Notes under the pieces: generated by a model | Seen by the model: only the letters and a program-made list of their open reading frames with translations | Database searches by the model: none | Told to the model about the DNA's origin: nothing | Translations under genes and position numbers: made by a program | Part shown: piece after piece, positions 61,382-64,000 of the stretch | How the letters are laid out: each line of letters begins with the position of its first letter | How positions within the stretch are numbered: the first letter of the stretch is position 1 | Assembly (NCBI RefSeq): GCF_006861675.1 | Contig: NZ_SGJB01000004.1 | Span: forward strand, 1 to 64,000 | Origin: Peptacetobacter hominis | GTDB lineage: Bacteria; Bacillota; Clostridia; Peptostreptococcales; Peptostreptococcaceae | DNA length: 64,000 nt | Direction: 5' to 3'

Positions 61382-62371
61382 TTATATACTTTCTTTTGAA
61401 TTTGAATATTTTATCTGTAAATCTCTTTCAAGTTCAAATACAGTCAGACTATCTCCATCGATATTTTCACTGTTCATATCAATCGCTGTTATCCGACAGT
61501 TTTCATAGGTTTTGTAGTAATATATACCCTTGTCCGCATTTATACAGCATGAATATCTTGTCATATCGCTTTTTCCCTCAGGTGTCAGTGCAGCACCTCT
61601 TATCATCGCTACCGAATCAAGCACATGAAAAACCTGAGATACAGATGATCTTTCTGATTTTGTAGATTCCGAGTTTGAAAGATTATATACTGCTCTTACA
61701 AATCTTGAAGCTGAGGATACATCGCCTGGAAGGCCTATACTCCCCATTCCCCGGCTATAAGTAGATAAATCCAGCTTTTGCGAAAACCTGTTTTCAGGTG
61801 TAGTATTTGTCAGGTTTATATAATTGTTCATATTCCATCTGTGGTACTCAAACGGAGGGTTGTTTGTAAGAACATTGTACTCATTTTCAAAAATATTAAG
61901 TCCGTCTTTTCTCTGTTCCACTACAATACATCTTTCTCTATCTGATATCATCCAGTGAAGAGGCGCAAGTGTCATATTCTCAGCAAAATTTATGTTTATA
62001 AGATTGATGTTTTTTATACTTTCTTCAGCCTCATCGACTGTTGCAAAGTTTCCAAGAAGCCATGGTATAAACTCAAATGGAGTTATATTTAACTTTCCAT
62101 CAGTCTCATCATTGTATACTGCATTTCCCGGAAAATTAAGCCCTGCTATATAAAGTCCTTTTTCATTCACCGCTTCTGCATATAGTGGATATTTACCAGC
62201 TACTGTCGCCATACCTATCATTGCATATTTTGTATTTAGCATTTTTTCTTTTCTAAGTTCAAATTTGTATCCTCTAGGTGTAATTACAACTTTTTCACCA
62301 AATGAATACTCAAGATCGAGATTTCTCCCGAAATAACAATCTCCGTTTACGTACTTTAATGATGTACACAT
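61382..62371 (-). CDS. bsh: choloylglycine hydrolase (bile salt hydrolase)
   Basis: This Ntn hydrolase of 329 residues cleaves the amide bond of glycine- or taurine-conjugated bile acids (or of penicillin V in related enzymes). Translation starting at 62371 gives MCTSLKYVNGDCYFGRNLDL. Met removal exposes catalytic Cys2, with Arg16 and Asp19 as the next active-site residues. The other expected residues lie in GLNFPGNAVY, VLTNNPPFEYHRWN and SSASRFVRA. AGGAG lies 7 bases before this ATG, and an in-frame start at 62389 would bury the Cys. It is cytoplasmic. The family also includes penicillin acylases and AHL acylases, but a bile-rich gut habitat favours bile salts. Confidence 0.9.
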   Translation of the reverse strand: MCTSLKYVNGDCYFGRNLDLEYSFGEKVVITPRGYKFELRKEKMLNTKYAMIGMATVAGKYPLYAEAVNEKGLYIAGLNFPGNAVYNDETDGKLNITPFEFIPWLLGNFATVDEAEESIKNINLININFAENMTLAPLHWMISDRERCIVVEQRKDGLNIFENEYNVLTNNPPFEYHRWNMNNYINLTNTTPENRFSQKLDLSTYSRGMGSIGLPGDVSSASRFVRAVYNLSNSESTKSERSSVSQVFHVLDSVAMIRGAALTPEGKSDMTRYSCCINADKGIYYYKTYENCRITAIDMNSENIDGDSLTVFELERDLQIKYSNSKESI

Positions 62372-62486
62372 AATTTTTCTCCTGTTCATGTTTCATATTT
62401 ATTGAGTCATATATACCCAGTATATACATATACTACCATTTTGTTTTATATATTTAAATAATTATATTTTAAATTTGTATAAATAA

Positions 62487-62518
62487 AAAATCACACTATA
62501 CAAAGCGTGACTTTTTAC
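62487..62518 (-). terminator. intrinsic terminator after the DMT transporter gene
   Basis: On the minus strand, AAAGTCAC pairs with GTGTGATTT around a loop of about 10 bases, followed by a T-run. Confidence 0.75.
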
Positions 62519-62536
62519 TAAAATCTATAAACTTTT

Positions 62537-63451
62537 CTATGAATTTACATTAATTTCCTTGTATTTCTTTTCAGGCTGTGCACTCAGAAGTGTAATTGCA
62601 CATATTACTAAAAATAACCCTGTAAGAGATATTAAAGTAGGTATCTCAGAATAGAAGATTATACCAAATATCATAGCTGCAATCGGCTCTCCTGATGCAA
62701 GTATAGATGCTTTCCCAGCTTCTATATAATCAAGCGATACCGTATACATTACATATGGAAGTACAGATGTGCAAAGTGCATGAACAACCATAAATATACT
62801 CATATTTATAGGACTTGAAGATATAGAAGATGCTATTACATTCCAATCAGTAAGCGGTATAAGAACTATAAATACAGTAAGCAGACAATAAAAAGTTATT
62901 GTAAGCGGTCCATATCCTCTCTGTATTGCAAGCTTTGTGAAAATACTATACATAGCATAAAATATTGCTCCCATAGTTCCTACTGCTATTCCATATACTG
63001 ACCATTCCATACCTGAAGAAGATTCAAGAACTCCACTTGCCAGAATACATCCAACTATCGCCATAATCATACATAGTATTTTTCTTGATGTTATTTTTTC
63101 TCTGAATATAATTGCAGCAAGTATAAGTACAAATAAAGGTGAAAGACTTAAAAGTACTGCTGAAAGCGATAAAGTAAGTTCTTCAATCGCTATATTGTAG
63201 CATACATTAAGTCCAAATATTCCAAGTATTCCCCCGCCAAGAAATACCCAGACATCTTTTAATTTTATTTTTAAAAGGCTTTTATCATATAAGTATATTC
63301 CTGCTCCCAGTATAAGTACTGCAAGTATTACTCTTGATTCAACTATTGTATAGCTGTTCATATTCATTTTAGTCAGAGTTCTTACAAATATTCCTGCAGA
63401 TCCCCAAAGTATACCCGAAATAACAGGAAATAAAAATATAAATTTTTTCAA
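62537..63451 (-). CDS. EamA/DMT-family transporter
   Basis: The protein has ten helices in two EamA halves. The first half starts FPVISGILWGSAGIFVRTL; the second starts GIAVGTMGAIFYAMYSIFTK and contains the typical EPIAAMIFGIIFYSE loop. Such carriers export amino acids or metabolites; the substrate is not known. A TTG at 63451 is the preferred start because AAGAGGG lies 8 bases upstream and the protein then begins KKFIFLFPVISG. ATGs at 63469 and 63532 are in frame but lack a ribosome-binding site. Confidence 0.85.
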   Translation of the reverse strand: MKKFIFLFPVISGILWGSAGIFVRTLTKMNMNSYTIVESRVILAVLILGAGIYLYDKSLLKIKLKDVWVFLGGGILGIFGLNVCYNIAIEELTLSLSAVLLSLSPLFVLILAAIIFREKITSRKILCMIMAIVGCILASGVLESSSGMEWSVYGIAVGTMGAIFYAMYSIFTKLAIQRGYGPLTITFYCLLTVFIVLIPLTDWNVIASSISSSPINMSIFMVVHALCTSVLPYVMYTVSLDYIEAGKASILASGEPIAAMIFGIIFYSEIPTLISLTGLFLVICAITLLSAQPEKKYKEINVNS

Positions 63452-63547
63452 GCGAATACCCTCTTTCATAAAAAGAATTATACTTATTATTATATCAATA
63501 TTAGTTCCATGTTTCATATATAATAATATCATCTATTTATACGTTTT

Positions 63548-64000
63548 TTATTTATCCATCTCTATCATATCAAATCTAATAATCTGAGTATCATGATCAA
63601 CTATAGTCTGATATCCAAAATAAAGCGCTATAAAGCATGCAAGTATATTAGCTGCACAAATCGCAATCATAATAGCTATCTGATACATAATCGCAGTAAT
63701 TGGAACCGCACCCGCCAGAATCTGTCCTGTCATCATCCCCGGAAGATGCACTATACCCATACCAAGCATAGAATTAAGTGTTGGAAGTGTAGCTGTTTCA
63801 AGAGCCTGTCTAACGCATGGAAGTAAAATATTCTTTGATGATGCACCCGCACATATAAGCGCATTTATCTTGTATCTCTGACCATCTAGAGTTTCTCTGA
63901 ATGCATTGAGTCCAAGAATCATAGCAGTCATAGTATTCCCAAGAACCATACCTCCAATTGGAATCATATACTGTGGATTTCCTAAATCCTGTCCTGCAAC
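63548..64000 (-). CDS. fetB: FetB-like (UPF0014) ABC transporter permease, N terminus cut by the window end
   Basis: The frame is open to the last base of the window, so the N-terminal part is missing. The visible C-terminal portion includes VAGQDLGNPQYMIPIGGMVL (the family's conserved stretch), LPTLNSMLGMGIVHLPGMMT and GQILAGAVPITAIMYQIAIM, with about three to four helices. FetB works with the ATPase FetA in iron export. A fetA gene, if present, would lie outside the window. The ATG inside the visible region is internal to the family alignment, not the true start. Confidence 0.88.
   Translation of the reverse strand, partial: VAGQDLGNPQYMIPIGGMVLGNTMTAMILGLNAFRETLDGQRYKINALICAGASSKNILLPCVRQALETATLPTLNSMLGMGIVHLPGMMTGQILAGAVPITAIMYQIAIMIAICAANILACFIALYFGYQTIVDHDTQIIRFDMIEMDK

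Overview
The window looks like a piece of a low-GC, anaerobic Firmicute chromosome, most likely Peptostreptococcaceae. The first 80 bases are the 5' end of a 16S rRNA gene on the minus strand. Its early bases, a bile salt hydrolase gene, an amino-acid-fermenter style of metabolism and Clostridioides-like families (CWB2 wall-binding repeats, Hcp, PhnWX) would fit a Peptacetobacter (Clostridium) hiranonis-like gut species. That species guess is an inference. No phage, insertion sequence, tRNA or CRISPR array was seen.

Layout. 1-3100: 16S start with its leader and promoter, a hemolysin III family gene, and a Na+/alanine-glycine symporter behind a single-aptamer glycine riboswitch. 3150-7180: glycerate kinase, then a zinc/cadmium efflux locus (ArsR/CadC regulator, HMA domain, P-type ATPase) with two palindromic operators. 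The HMA and ATPase frames are one continuous frame interrupted by a single UGA followed by a SECIS-like hairpin. 7350-12600: two unrecognised proteins, a HAD phosphatase, a small membrane protein, a DUF5685/Cys-rich pair and a ribulose-phosphate-epimerase family gene. 12860-17110: YkvI-like carrier with an aminotransferase, then an orphan protein with two DnaA domain-I-like modules ahead of an iron alcohol dehydrogenase. 17380-27580: purine operon purE-F-M-N-H-D-L (no purC, purB or purK), whose PurF has Ser in place of the catalytic Cys1.

28000-34900: pentapeptide/DUF5758 protein, cytosolic 5'-nucleotidase, CPBP protease, FUSC and DedA membrane proteins, then a ferredoxin-type protein divergent from a Crp/Fnr regulator. 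35200-42050: MATE remnant and a 2-aminoethylphosphonate uptake and degradation operon (ATPase, permease fused in frame to the binding lipoprotein, PhnW, PhnX) next to an RpiR regulator with HexR-like operators. 42400-49640: a secreted 1876-residue M60 metallopeptidase carrying a dockerin, followed by a CWB2 wall protein with a possible cohesin-like domain. 49960-51690: hybrid cluster protein, which shares its operator and promoter geometry with the ferredoxin gene near 34.1 kb. 51700-57900: CDF transporter, second RpiR regulator, PHP phosphoesterase and an ECF transporter. 58200-64000: YitT-like protein, an aerolysin-fold ETX/MTX2 pore-forming toxin with a beta/gamma-crystallin domain, a CmpB-like membrane protein, bile salt hydrolase, a DMT transporter and a FetB-like permease cut by the window end.

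How the parts work together. The clearest inferred modules are: (i) an Fnr-type regulator at 34.2 kb predicted to activate both the ferredoxin gene and distant hcp from sites centred at -41.5; (ii) a wall-anchored CWB2 protein that may display the dockerin-bearing M60 protease; (iii) regulated 2-aminoethylphosphonate uptake and cleavage; (iv) host-facing factors (M60 protease, pore-forming toxin, bile salt hydrolase) typical of a gut resident.
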